Shown here one piece after another: positions 14,588-20,521 of a stretch of DNA of 20,583 bases. Position 1 is the first letter of the stretch. Each line of letters opens with the position of its first letter. The notes under the pieces are model-generated. The model did no database searches and was not told the DNA's origin. It saw only the letters and a list, made by a program, of their open reading frames with translations. This DNA comes from a virus. The position numbers and the translations under genes were made by a program. The stretch spans positions 1 to 20,583 of the IMG/VR virus record IMGVR_UViG_3300037606_000285. The stretch is one strand, 5' to 3'.

Positions 14588-15049
14588 TCAATAAATGCCG
14601 TTGAAGCGATTGTCAGACCCCTCGCGGTAGCCTCCTGACCGGCCCCCGGGCTCCCGGTAATCGCTGTTGTCACTGGCCCGTGACTGGTTGTCCATCACCT
14701 GCTGCTGAGTAAGCCCTGATATGCCAGACCCTTTTCCCGCCAAGCCGCCGCCTTTGCCCTGCCCCTGCCCCGCCAGCGCGAGTGCCGCCCGGTCCCGTGT
14801 GGCAGCCTGTGCCGCGGCCAAGGCGTCAAAGTTCGGAGTGTTGATGTTGATCTGCATGCCGGGCGGGGCCGCCGGCGGGGCCGCCATCAGCTCTGGAGAT
14901 GGCTGCACTCTGTTCAGGAGCTGTGCCCCGAACATCTGCTGCGCGCCGGGGAGCAACTGCGGGAGACCCATGCCTTGTGGTATGCCTTGCGGTGCCGCCT
15001 GTGGCATGCCTTGTGGGGGTGGCATCCCCCCGCCTGTTGAAAACTCCAT
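14588..15049 (-). CDS. Pro/Gly/Gln-rich hypothetical protein
   Basis: This 153-residue protein starts MEFSTGGGMPPPQGMPQAAP. The first 45 residues are nearly all Pro, Gly, Gln, Met and Leu and are likely disordered. A more ordered middle follows (QININTPNFDALAAAQAATR) and then Gly/Ser/Arg-rich low-complexity sequence to the end. The ATG is preceded by GGAGAGGTAAG. It lies between two packaging genes, 18 bases ahead of the portal. I do not recognise it. Its composition would suit a flexible linker or internal head protein, but no function can be assigned. Confidence 0.65.
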   Translation of the reverse strand: MEFSTGGGMPPPQGMPQAAPQGIPQGMGLPQLLPGAQQMFGAQLLNRVQPSPELMAAPPAAPPGMQININTPNFDALAAAQAATRDRAALALAGQGQGKGGGLAGKGSGISGLTQQQVMDNQSRASDNSDYREPGGRSGGYREGSDNRFNGIY

Positions 15050-15111
15050 GGCTTACCTCTCCAGCGTGTGTGTTGGCCGCACTATAGCAGCAAAATGCCC
15101 TTGGGTGGAAG

Positions 15112-15324
15112 TCACTTGCTGGGGCCTTCATCGAAGGGTGCGAACGCGTACCGGCGCTCGAGGTTCTTGAGGCTGGCGTTGAGCATGTCGATCTCGGCTT
15201 TGACGAAGTGGGGCAGCTTGCGGTGCGCGGTGTGAGCCCCACTCTGGAGCAGTTGCCGCCGCCGTTTCCGCATCTTCGTGTATTCTTCCTGCATCTCAAT
15301 AGTAGGCTGCACGTTTTGGGACAT
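15112..15324 (-). CDS. Small basic helical protein downstream of terL
   Basis: This 70-residue protein reads MSQNVQPTIEMQEEYTKMRK and continues RRRQLLQSGAHTAHRKLPHF. The first ATG overlaps the large terminase by 29 bases and has GAGG seven bases upstream; a second ATG (residue 11) lacks a comparable site. It is basic (KMRKRRR) and helical with a C-terminal segment LNASLKNLERRYAFAPFDEG. It sits between the terminase and the Pro-rich protein, so it may help packaging, but that is only positional. Function unknown. Confidence 0.62.
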   Translation of the reverse strand: MSQNVQPTIEMQEEYTKMRKRRRQLLQSGAHTAHRKLPHFVKAEIDMLNASLKNLERRYAFAPFDEGPSK

Positions 15325-16840
15325 ATTCGGCCTCGTTCTCTTCCTCGTCTGTGGGCAAGCGGATGAACCCGCCCTGTCGGAACCTTGTCAGGGCCAGAAC
15401 AGTTGCGTCCGCGAGATCGTCGTGGCTGCCAACCGGGAAACTCGCGATCTCCTCCACCAGCTCCTCGGCCCAACGGGTCGTCGGCACCCAGACGATACCT
15501 GCCAGCACAATGTCTGCCACAGCCTGCATCCGGGCGTACTTGTTACCCGACCCGCGGTGGGGGGTAAACTCCTGCAGCATCATGCCTGTGCGCCGCAGTT
15601 CTTGAAACAGTGCCACCCCGGAGCTCTTTTTCTCCACGATGAACGCATCTGGCTCCCACTTGTGGTACATCTCCGTGGCCAGCGCCCTCAGTTCGGGGTA
15701 TTCGACCCGGCGCCGCACAGCGTCGAGCAATATCAGGTTGTTCGTGCGCTCTTCCTCATGGAAAAACACGCCCCACGCGGTAATCGCGGTATAGTCGGCC
15801 CGCTCTTTTTGCTCCGCAGCAGCGTCGAGCGTCATGATGACGTAGTCCACCTCAGGGGGCTCTGTTTCCGTCCATATCCGCCACCACTCTCGTTTGATGA
15901 GCGCTGAACCTTCTGCCGTCGGGTCCTGCTGGTACTGGGCGTTCCACTGGAACGTAGGCATTGAGGCCTTTGTGCGGTGCAAGGCTGGCAGATCGAAGAA
16001 CGCGGGCCACAGGGCCTTCTCCTTGAACGTCTTATCGGGCTGCTCGATCTCCATGATGGCTGGAAACTCAACCACCTCATACTGGTCGGCGTCCTCGTTC
16101 TGGGTCATGTCGCGCACAACACGCCCCGTCAGGTCGTCGAGGTGCCAGCGTGTCTGCACGAGAGCCACGCAGCCCCCGGGCATGAGGCGCGTCCGCGCGC
16201 CGAAGGTGAACCACTGATATGCCTTGTCGAACACCTCAAAGTTACCTGCCAGCACGTCTTGCTCGGAGTGAGGGTCGTCGATGATGAGCATGTCCGCGCC
16301 CCGCCCGGCAAGGCTGGAGCCCACACCCGTGGCGTAATACTCAGACCCGTGGTTCGTGCTCCACCGCCCGGCGGACTTGGAGTCCTGTGCGAGGGTGATC
16401 CCTGCAAATATCTCCTGATACCGTGTGTCGTTCATCAGGTTCCGCACCTTGCGGCCGAAGTCCACAGCCAGATCGGAGGTGTGCGACACCATCATAACCT
16501 TCTTGCCGGGGTTACGCCCGATATACCACGCGGGGTAGTATATAGAGACAAGCTGGCTCTTGCCGTGCCGCGGCGGCATGTTGACCGCCACCCGATCCTT
16601 GGCCCCGTTGTCCAACGCCATCAGCTGGTCCGCGAGGATGCGGTGGTGTCGGCCCACCTTGTAGTCAGGCTGCATGTATTTACAGAACGCAATCAGGTCG
16701 TCATAGGCTCCCTGCCGCGCGGAGCGCTCCTGCAGGTCCGAGAGCATGTCCTCCACCTCCGCCGCCTCGTCGCTCGTCAGCTGGTCAATGTTTGCCAGCA
16801 GTGCCCGCAGCTCGGCCTCAGTGAACCCAACATCACTCAT
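15296..16840 (-). CDS. terL: Terminase large subunit (ATPase and nuclease)
   Basis: This 514-residue protein drives DNA into the head and cuts it. The ATPase has Walker A PPRHGKS (residues 89-95), Walker B MLIIDDPHS (184-192, acidic D188/D189) and a coupling motif ALVQTRWH (226-233). The C-terminal RNase-H-like nuclease shows the expected acidic residues: D339 in MTLDAAAEQ, E403 in IVEKKSSG and D474/D475 in GSHDDLADA. Length and motif order match typical large terminases. Its ATG overlaps the previous gene by eight bases with the context GATGAGTGATGT, which recurs at the gene above. It acts as a pentamer on the portal together with the small subunit. All catalytic residues are present, so it should be active. 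Confidence 0.95.
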   Translation of the reverse strand: MSDVGFTEAELRALLANIDQLTSDEAAEVEDMLSDLQERSARQGAYDDLIAFCKYMQPDYKVGRHHRILADQLMALDNGAKDRVAVNMPPRHGKSQLVSIYYPAWYIGRNPGKKVMMVSHTSDLAVDFGRKVRNLMNDTRYQEIFAGITLAQDSKSAGRWSTNHGSEYYATGVGSSLAGRGADMLIIDDPHSEQDVLAGNFEVFDKAYQWFTFGARTRLMPGGCVALVQTRWHLDDLTGRVVRDMTQNEDADQYEVVEFPAIMEIEQPDKTFKEKALWPAFFDLPALHRTKASMPTFQWNAQYQQDPTAEGSALIKREWWRIWTETEPPEVDYVIMTLDAAAEQKERADYTAITAWGVFFHEEERTNNLILLDAVRRRVEYPELRALATEMYHKWEPDAFIVEKKSSGVALFQELRRTGMMLQEFTPHRGSGNKYARMQAVADIVLAGIVWVPTTRWAEELVEEIASFPVGSHDDLADATVLALTRFRQGGFIRLPTDEEENEAEYVPKRAAYY

Positions 16841-17246
16841 CTACGGCGTCTTCCGTGATTAGTCCCGCAGCGTCCTTCATCCGCTCCTGCAACCACTGCA
16901 CGCCCTCGTTGGTGTCCACATCGGTCCATGTGTGGAGCTGGCCTGAGTCCCGGATGATGATGATTCCCGCCACATCCTCCTCGTTTGCGAAGCGCGTCAT
17001 CCGCCGCCGGGCGAACTCAGGCGACCCGTTGCCCGTGATGTGTGTTACAGGGGTATTCCCTCCCCATACCAAGCCCGGTGATGGTGGCACGAACCAGCCT
17101 CCTGCGGCTGAGACAGCAGTGTCATTCCCGCACGCACTGCACGTGGTACGGCCTCCGTCAAGCAGTGCGAAGCTGCAGCAGCCACAGCCGCACACCCATA
17201 TGGTATCAGGCACAACTTTCGAGGGGAACGGGACCACATCACTCAT
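16833..17246 (-). CDS. Zinc-ribbon protein between terminase genes
   Basis: This 137-residue protein reads MSDVVPFPSKVVPDTIWVCG. A cysteine cluster C-x-C-x-C-C, then CSAC 16 residues later, makes a zinc ribbon at about residues 19-40. The C-terminal half ends with a compact alpha/beta segment (VAGIIIIRDSGQLHTWTDVD). I chose the ATG at 17244-17246 because it has a proper distance from AGGAGG and because its context GATGAGTGATGT repeats that of the terL start; an ATG three bases earlier is possible. It overlaps the small terminase gene by eight bases. The position suggests a packaging-related or regulatory role. Not a known named family to me. Confidence 0.68.
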   Translation of the reverse strand: MSDVVPFPSKVVPDTIWVCGCGCCSFALLDGGRTTCSACGNDTAVSAAGGWFVPPSPGLVWGGNTPVTHITGNGSPEFARRRMTRFANEEDVAGIIIIRDSGQLHTWTDVDTNEGVQWLQERMKDAAGLITEDAVDE

Positions 17247-17808
17247 CATCGTCCTCCTCTGCTTCGGGCTCCTCGTCAGCAAACTCCGCGTCCTGCACCA
17301 GCAGCAGCTTCTCTAGCTTGGCGCGCAGGCGGTCCTTCACGTCGTCCACGGTCTGGTGAGTGACGACGACCTCGCGCTTCTCGTTGAACAAGCCCACGTC
17401 GCCGATCTTGCCCAACAGTTCCAAGGCACGGATGCGAACCCGGGGGTCCGGGTTCTCCGTCTCGATCACCAGCTTGTTGGTAACGAGGTTCCGCACCTGC
17501 TCGGCTTCCTGCACGACCCTGTGCCCAAACTCCTCAAGGATAGACTCTGTCAGCAGCAGGGCAGCAGGAGTCTGTTTCAGCAGCCCGAGAGACGCAGCTT
17601 TCGTCATCAGCTCGCCCGGGGCCTGTGCCGCCGTTCGCGTGATCCCCGCCGCATAGTCCAAGTCTGCATCTGTGGGAGCGAAGGAAAGCCCCGCCTCAGC
17701 GAGTAGCCGGGCCGTGGCCGCAGCAGCCTTCAATGTCGGCACGAACCGATCAAACTCGTCGTTGTCTGGCATGTCTATGTTCACCTCGGGCGACAGGTAT
17801 ATGGTCAT
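17239..17808 (-). CDS. terS: Probable terminase small subunit
   Basis: This 189-residue protein is the first gene of the leftward operon, immediately before the zinc-ribbon and terL genes. It reads MTIYLSPEVNIDMPDNDEFD and has helical segments (VPTLKAAAATARLLAEAG; PAALLLTESILEEFGHRVVQ). It then has PDPRVRIRALELLGKIGDVG and NEKREVVVTHQTVDDVKDRL, and an acidic tail (EEPEAEEDDDE). The RALELLGK...LF motif followed by a coiled segment occurs in small terminase subunits of related phages. It would recognise viral DNA and guide the large subunit. The start at 17806-17808 follows GGAGG; the longer frame from 17829 is less likely. Its ribosome site lies in a hairpin. Confidence 0.75.
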   Translation of the reverse strand: MTIYLSPEVNIDMPDNDEFDRFVPTLKAAAATARLLAEAGLSFAPTDADLDYAAGITRTAAQAPGELMTKAASLGLLKQTPAALLLTESILEEFGHRVVQEAEQVRNLVTNKLVIETENPDPRVRIRALELLGKIGDVGLFNEKREVVVTHQTVDDVKDRLRAKLEKLLLVQDAEFADEEPEAEEDDDE

Positions 17809-17824
17809 CAGGAGCGCCTCCTGA
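17808..17824 (-). promoter_or_regulatory. Hairpin covering the terS ribosome site
   Basis: On the minus strand TCAGGAG and CTCCTGA form a perfect seven-base stem around GCG. The stem includes the AGGAG Shine-Dalgarno and ends on the A of the start codon. Folding would hide the site, so translation of terS may be lowered or controlled by a binding protein. Confidence 0.55.
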
Positions 17825-17862
17825 CACAATATAGCCCCCCTTGATAGAAAAGGGGAGTCCCT

Positions 17863-17927
17863 AAATAAATAGGGGTGGGGGGTGTTTTGTTGGCAGGGTG
17901 AGGGCGGGAAAAATAAATGGGGGTGGG
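17863..17927. repeat. 48-bp-period repeat in G-rich late leader
   Basis: AAATAAATRGGGGTGGG occurs at 17863-17879 and again at 17911-17927. Seven G-tracts of three or more lie between 17872 and 17927. The G-rich strand is the template strand of the late transcript, so the RNA leader is C-rich here. Confidence 0.75.
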
Positions 17928-17956
17928 AGTATAATTTATATTGGGGGCAAAGTCAA
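17928..17956 (-). promoter_or_regulatory. Strong late promoter for packaging/head operon
   Basis: On the minus strand TTGACT (17951-17956) and TATACT (17928-17933) are 17 bases apart, close to the sigma70 consensus. The transcript would start near 17921 and have a leader of about 110 bases before terS. No phage-type RNA polymerase promoter is needed to explain late expression, so host sigma70 polymerase probably transcribes this operon. Confidence 0.75.
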
Positions 17957-18124
17957 CTTGGTATTTATGCTGCAACGCAGCAAAACTCAGAATGGTTCGT
18001 CTGGAATAGTAATATATAGCCGCGCCGCCGCCACCCTCCAATACCGGGCCTGCCCCCTAGGTGGGGTCGCGCCGTCCAGCCCCACAAAACAGCCCCATTG
18101 GCTTAGCCCTCAAGCCTAAGTCTA

Positions 18125-18186
18125 TTGTTATTGGGGCAAACCTATCCTATAAGTAAGTTGTGGACAGGGAAAGCCTGCCATATAAC
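18125..18186 (+). promoter_or_regulatory. Two tandem rightward promoter candidates
   Basis: TTGTTA-N17-TATAAG (18125-18130 and 18148-18153) and TTGTGG-N17-TATAAC (18158-18163 and 18181-18186) both point toward the gene at 18210. The first gives a leader of about 50 bases. The second, closer one leaves roughly 17 bases. Confidence 0.5.
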
Positions 18187-18209
18187 CTTAACAGAAAGTA
18201 AACTACACA

Positions 18210-18980
18210 ATGACAAATGAATCAAACACACCCCGCCCTAATCTGGACCTGATCCTGTCCACTATTCCGTTGGCAATCCGCGCCATGAACAAGGAAGCAA
18301 CTGCCAGTGTAATGGCCACAACCGCAGCGATGGCCGTGTATGACGCGGCTGTGGCCACGTTTGGTTCGGCGCGTTGCCTTACCGCCACGTCACAGAATAA
18401 GGAGGCAAGCGTAGAAGAAAAGAACGCCTATATCATCTTGAAAGAGGCGGCTGTTGTCGAAGTATGGGGAAAGGCATTTGCCAGCAAGGTGGACAATGGC
18501 AAAGGCGCAAAAGATATGATTGGCGCGCCCAAGAAAGGGATGGCAAGCAATACCCGGTTTTACTGGCAGCAACAAAAGGGAAAGGTATTTGGCCGTATCA
18601 CGGACCGGATTGCTAGGGCGATCGCCCAAGCCAAAGCGGACAATGCGGCGCCGAATAGCCTGCGTGCTATTGATGCAATGTGTGCCCCAAACCGCAAAGC
18701 GCCAATTGATAAGCGCGCTATTGATGCAATGGGTGCGCCAATGAAGGCAATGGCAACTGCGCTGGCCGCCACCAATGGCAAGGGGGAACAAATCCCCCCG
18801 CACGTTGACGCGCCTGCTTACTTGCGCCTTTGCGAGCTTGCCTTGCTTGCCTTGTCGCCCGTTAAGGAAAAGCAAAACTTGGCGCGCCTGTGCCTTGCCG
18901 CCTATGACGCGGCTTTGGCGATTGATATCAAGGCGGCCAAGCCCAAGCGGGTTCAACGTCCGCTTGTATCTGCTAAGTAA
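18210..18980 (+). CDS. Ala/Lys-rich protein of unknown function, only plus-strand gene
   Basis: This 256-residue protein reads MTNESNTPRPNLDLILSTIP and is strongly Ala- and Lys-rich with mostly helical sequence (TASVMATTAAMAVYDAAVAT; NKEASVEEKNAYIILKEAAV). A central part has RFYWQQQKGKVFGRITDRIA. A duplicated motif RAIDAMxAP occurs at about residues 151-159 and 172-180. It carries few Cys and no visible enzyme motif. Upstream are two promoter candidates and a weak ribosome site; downstream are two strong terminators in the same direction. These signals support a real gene over the overlapping minus-strand frame. Because it diverges from the late operon it may be an early gene. I do not recognise it. 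Confidence 0.72.
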   Translation: MTNESNTPRPNLDLILSTIPLAIRAMNKEATASVMATTAAMAVYDAAVATFGSARCLTATSQNKEASVEEKNAYIILKEAAVVEVWGKAFASKVDNGKGAKDMIGAPKKGMASNTRFYWQQQKGKVFGRITDRIARAIAQAKADNAAPNSLRAIDAMCAPNRKAPIDKRAIDAMGAPMKAMATALAATNGKGEQIPPHVDAPAYLRLCELALLALSPVKEKQNLARLCLAAYDAALAIDIKAAKPKRVQRPLVSAK

Positions 18981-18988
18981 ACTATATC

Positions 18989-19019
18989 GCCCCCGCGCCG
19001 CAAGGTTCGGGGGCTTTTT
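18989..19019 (+). terminator. Rho-independent terminator 1 (tandem pair)
   Basis: GCCCCCG (18989-18995) pairs with CGGGGGC (19008-19014), followed by TTTTT. It sits nine bases after the plus-strand gene's stop codon. Confidence 0.88.
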
Positions 19020-19033
19020 CATGTCCGCCGTCC

Positions 19034-19065
19034 GCCCCCGCGCCGCAAGGTTCGGGGGCTTTTTT
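19034..19065 (+). terminator. Rho-independent terminator 2, copy of terminator 1
   Basis: The same hairpin, including the loop CGCCGCAAGGTT, recurs 45 bases downstream with TTTTTT after it. The copies match over 32 bases, so this is a recent tandem duplication. Two terminators in a row insulate the rightward gene from the convergent array beyond. Confidence 0.88.
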
Positions 19066-19079
19066 GTGCTTTCCTTTCG

Positions 19080-19109
19080 GAAACCAGTTCTCCAGCAGCG
19101 ACGGGACTT
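19080..19109. repeat. 30-bp direct repeat, copy 1
   Basis: Begins GAAACCAGTTCTCCAGCAGC and runs into the palindrome at 19106-19126. It is identical over 30 bases to copy 2 (19133-19162). On the minus strand it is followed by AAAGGA, the ribosome site seen ahead of the paralog gene, but no gene remains there. Confidence 0.9.
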
Positions 19110-19126
19110 AGTCGGGGGGACTAAGT
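19106..19126. repeat. CTTAGTC palindrome 1 (loop GGGGG)
   Basis: ACTTAGTC and GACTAAGT form a perfect eight-base inverted repeat around five G. Same stem as at 19182, 19558 and 20522; only the loop changes. Confidence 0.92.
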
Positions 19127-19132
19127 GGGCCA

Positions 19133-19162
19133 GAAACCAGTTCTCCAGCAGCGACGGGACTT
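19133..19162. repeat. 30-bp direct repeat, copy 2
   Basis: Exact copy of 19080-19109. It is not joined to a palindrome on its right; 19 bases separate it from the one at 19182. Confidence 0.9.
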
Positions 19163-19181
19163 GCCCACCAGTCCAGCCCGG

Positions 19182-19202
19182 ACTTAGTCCCCCCGACTAA
19201 GT
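19182..19202. repeat. CTTAGTC palindrome 2 (loop CCCCC), at gene end
   Basis: ACTTAGTC-CCCCC-GACTAAGT. The TAG stop codon of the gene at 19197 lies in the right arm. The loop is the complement of palindrome 1. Confidence 0.92.
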
Positions 19203-19511
19203 CTCACTGACGTAAGCCATCTTCAGACCGTACTCGTTGGACCAGCGCCGCGTAGTCGCCAGAGTCTTGCGCAGGTCCTTACGCAGGTTCTCGATGTGGC
19301 AGATAGGCGACACGGTCTTGAGCGCCGTGCGGCATGTGGCGCACACAGGAGCAAGTGGGGCAAGTGGGCGAGCGGGGTCTACCACCGCCTTGTAGCCAAT
19401 AGGCTCGAGGAACAGTGCGCGCCCTGACAGTGGGCCTTTCCCACAGCAGTAGCAGCTTTTGCCGTACCTGCGCTGCGCAAGCCCGCGTTCGATGTCTCTT
19501 TTGTTAGCCAT
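19197..19511 (-). CDS. Cys4 zinc-binding protein, paralog B
   Basis: This 104-residue protein begins MANKRDIERGLAQRRYGKSC. Cys20-x2-Cys23 (SCYCCGKGP) and Cys57-x2-Cys60 (VCATC) form a likely zinc site, with GPLSGRALFLEPIGY between. It is a clear paralog of the protein at 19559-19873: both have RDxxRxxA, a Gly-x-x-Cys-x2-Cys, GPLxxRxLFxxPxGY and a second CxxC. Paralog B has nine extra residues between the pairs. The layout recalls the first half of HNH nucleases, but no HNH His/Asn core is visible. The ATG at 19509-19511 has AAAGGA seven bases upstream. Its stop codon lies inside the palindrome. Function unknown; a DNA-binding or regulatory role is a guess. Confidence 0.75.
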   Translation of the reverse strand: MANKRDIERGLAQRRYGKSCYCCGKGPLSGRALFLEPIGYKAVVDPARPLAPLAPVCATCRTALKTVSPICHIENLRKDLRKTLATTRRWSNEYGLKMAYVSET

Positions 19512-19530
19512 GATGTGTCCTTTCAAGACG

Positions 19531-19560
19531 GAAGCCAGTTCTCCAACAGCGACGGGACTT
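19531..19560. repeat. 30-bp direct repeat, copy 3 (variant)
   Basis: Differs from copies 1 and 2 at two bases (GAAGCCAG... and ...CCAACAGC). It lies between the two paralog genes, in the leader of the downstream one, and runs into the palindrome at 19558. Confidence 0.88.
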
Positions 19561-19576
19561 AGTCCTCGTGACTAAG
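19558..19576. repeat. CTTAGTC palindrome 3 (loop CTCGT), at gene end
   Basis: CTTAGTC-CTCGT-GACTAAG. It contains the TAA stop of the gene at 19559. On the minus strand the palindrome is read as Leu-Ser-x-x-Asp-stop. Confidence 0.9.
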
Positions 19577-19873
19577 GTGGAGCGGGACTTCGGATACGGC
19601 CTCTATGCGGTAGCCTCCAGCGGTGGCGTGCTCACGGGTTGCTTTGATTACGGCGTTGGCGTGCTTGCGGAGCTGCTTTACGAGGGCCACCTCCGATCCG
19701 CCACCTTCAAAGTGATCGCGGCAGCTTTTGCACAATGGCACGTCCATGCCACGATACCCGAGGGGCATGATGAACAAACCGCGCCGTTGCAGCGGCCCTG
19801 TCGTGCAAAAGAAGCAATTCCGACCAAAATTGCTGACCGCCTGCGCTCGGTCTAGGTCACGGTCTGTAGCCAT
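19559..19873 (-). CDS. Cys4 zinc-binding protein, paralog A
   Basis: This protein also has 104 residues: MATDRDLDRAQAVSNFGRNC, then FFCTTGPLQRRGLFIMPLGY, then a second pair in PLCKSC. Cys20/Cys23 and Cys48/Cys51 form the likely zinc site. A basic helical region follows (LVKQLRKHANAVIKATREHA), which could bind nucleic acid. A strong AAAGGAGG ribosome site precedes the ATG, and a TTGACA box lies about 75 bases upstream. It is the first gene left of the repeat-rich region at 19874-20583 and the paralog of the next gene. I know no named family for the pair. A half-HNH, a transcription regulator or an anti-host protein are all possible. Confidence 0.75.
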   Translation of the reverse strand: MATDRDLDRAQAVSNFGRNCFFCTTGPLQRRGLFIMPLGYRGMDVPLCKSCRDHFEGGGSEVALVKQLRKHANAVIKATREHATAGGYRIEAVSEVPLHLSHED

Positions 19874-19925
19874 TTTAGGCCTCCTTTACAGTGTTCTGGA
19901 TTTGGCGGATTTTCTCCGTCTGCTT

Positions 19926-19955
19926 TGTATGCCACGCTATTCGTAATAGTGTCAA
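19926..19955 (-). promoter_or_regulatory. Candidate promoter for the Cys4 paralog genes
   Basis: On the minus strand a perfect TTGACA (19950-19955) is followed after 18 bases by a weak CATACA. A small inverted repeat, CTATT-ACG-AATAG, lies in the spacer where a repressor could block it. Confidence 0.4.
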
Positions 19956-20034
19956 CATAAATTATTATTATGTGGGGTGAGTATCCTTGGCTTACATATT
20001 TGATAGAGTTTCCCAGAACACCCCGATTCGTTAT

Positions 20035-20104
20035 ATATCAATGACTTAGCAATTTCGCCAGTTTACAATGTTCCGACCCAATGTTCCTGCTAAGTCATTG
20101 ATAT
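20035..20104. repeat. 17-bp perfect inverted repeat around two CAATGTTCC motifs
   Basis: ATATCAATGACTTAGCA (20035-20051) is repeated in inverse at 20088-20104. The 36-base space between holds two CAATGTTCC copies 13 bases apart. The arms include GACTTAGC, similar to half of the CTTAGTC palindromes. Confidence 0.9.
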
Positions 20105-20247
20105 TGCAGTAATGTTGCAATGTTCCGCGTTTTGAAGGGTAGAGGGGGATTTAGAAAACGCGATTCTGGCAAAAGCGGTCCGTTTTACCAATGTTCCGTG
20201 CACAACACAAAAAAATGTAGCTGAGTACCCTTCAAGCAGGAACATTG
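20066..20247. repeat. CAATGTTCC iteron-like motifs
   Basis: Exact copies start at 20066, 20079, 20118 and 20189, and one inverted copy lies at 20239-20247. Spacings of 13 and 39 between the first three are multiples of 13. Looser copies on the other strand (AAGRACATTAC at 20287-20297 and 20307-20317) extend the array. Two of the exact copies are part of a larger inverted repeat: 20118-20141 and 20226-20247 share CAATGTTCC and TTGAAGGGTA. Confidence 0.85.
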
Positions 20248-20268
20248 TTACATTCCCGCAAGACATTG

Positions 20269-20288
20269 TTATATATATATATTTTTAA
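20269..20288. other. 20-bp pure A/T tract, possible DNA-unwinding element
   Basis: A run of 20 A/T bases, mostly alternating TA, follows directly after the CAATGTTCC motifs. An A/T tract next to iterons is the usual plan of a replication origin; this role is inferred. Confidence 0.5.
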
Positions 20289-20428
20289 GAACATTACTAA
20301 GACAATAAGGACATTACCCATATACCACCCCTTACAACCATATGCTACCATATACCGACCCCATCCGAAACCGCCAAAAAACCCTCAGCAGATACATGCA
20401 TAAACCACCATACACCACCAAACTTTAG

Positions 20429-20516
20429 GACACAGGGTAGCAGTTCTGTTCCCATACCACCATATACGTCTAAACCAACAGACACAGCATAGCAGTTCTG
20501 TTTTCATACCATCCAT
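20429..20516. repeat. 36-bp imperfect direct repeat, 52-bp period
   Basis: GACACAG..TAGCAGTTCTGTT..CATACCA.CCAT occurs at 20429-20464 and 20481-20516. The period is not a multiple of three and no frame runs through both copies, so it is not a protein repeat. Confidence 0.85.
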
Positions 20517-20521
20517 TGCCA

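Larger units (their letters stand above)
17825..18209. other. Divergent promoter region, no convincing gene
   Basis: This 385-base stretch separates the leftward late operon from the rightward gene at 18210. It holds the late promoter (17928-17956), a G-rich leader section on the plus strand with a 48-base repeat, two small inverted repeats (17836-17856, 17861-17876), and two tandem rightward promoter candidates. 18020-18120 is GC-rich without an evident feature. A weak leftward frame across 17808-18041 was rejected. Confidence 0.7.

Noticed and set aside
15977-16858. 293-residue plus-strand frame opposite terL
   Set aside because: It is the mirror of a confident terminase with intact motifs; no ribosome site or domain sense of its own.
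17808-18041. 77-residue minus-strand frame ending at the terS start (TGATG), with a PTPIY repeat
   Set aside because: Its only upstream start is TTG without a ribosome site, it would contain the late promoter, and the repeat is explained by the 48-base DNA repeat. It is not excluded completely.
18390-19022. 210-residue minus-strand frame opposite the gene at 18210-18980
   Set aside because: It covers the plus-strand terminators, lacks a promoter, and its sequence is compositionally unnatural. Promoter and terminator signals all favour the plus strand.
19079-19577. CRISPR array
   Set aside because: Only three copies of the 30-bp repeat at irregular distances, with genes and palindromes between; there are no uniform spacers.
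20035-20104. Transposon ends or attachment site
   Set aside because: The 17-bp inverted repeat encloses only 36 bases without a gene, no target-site duplication is seen, and no integrase or transposase is in the window.
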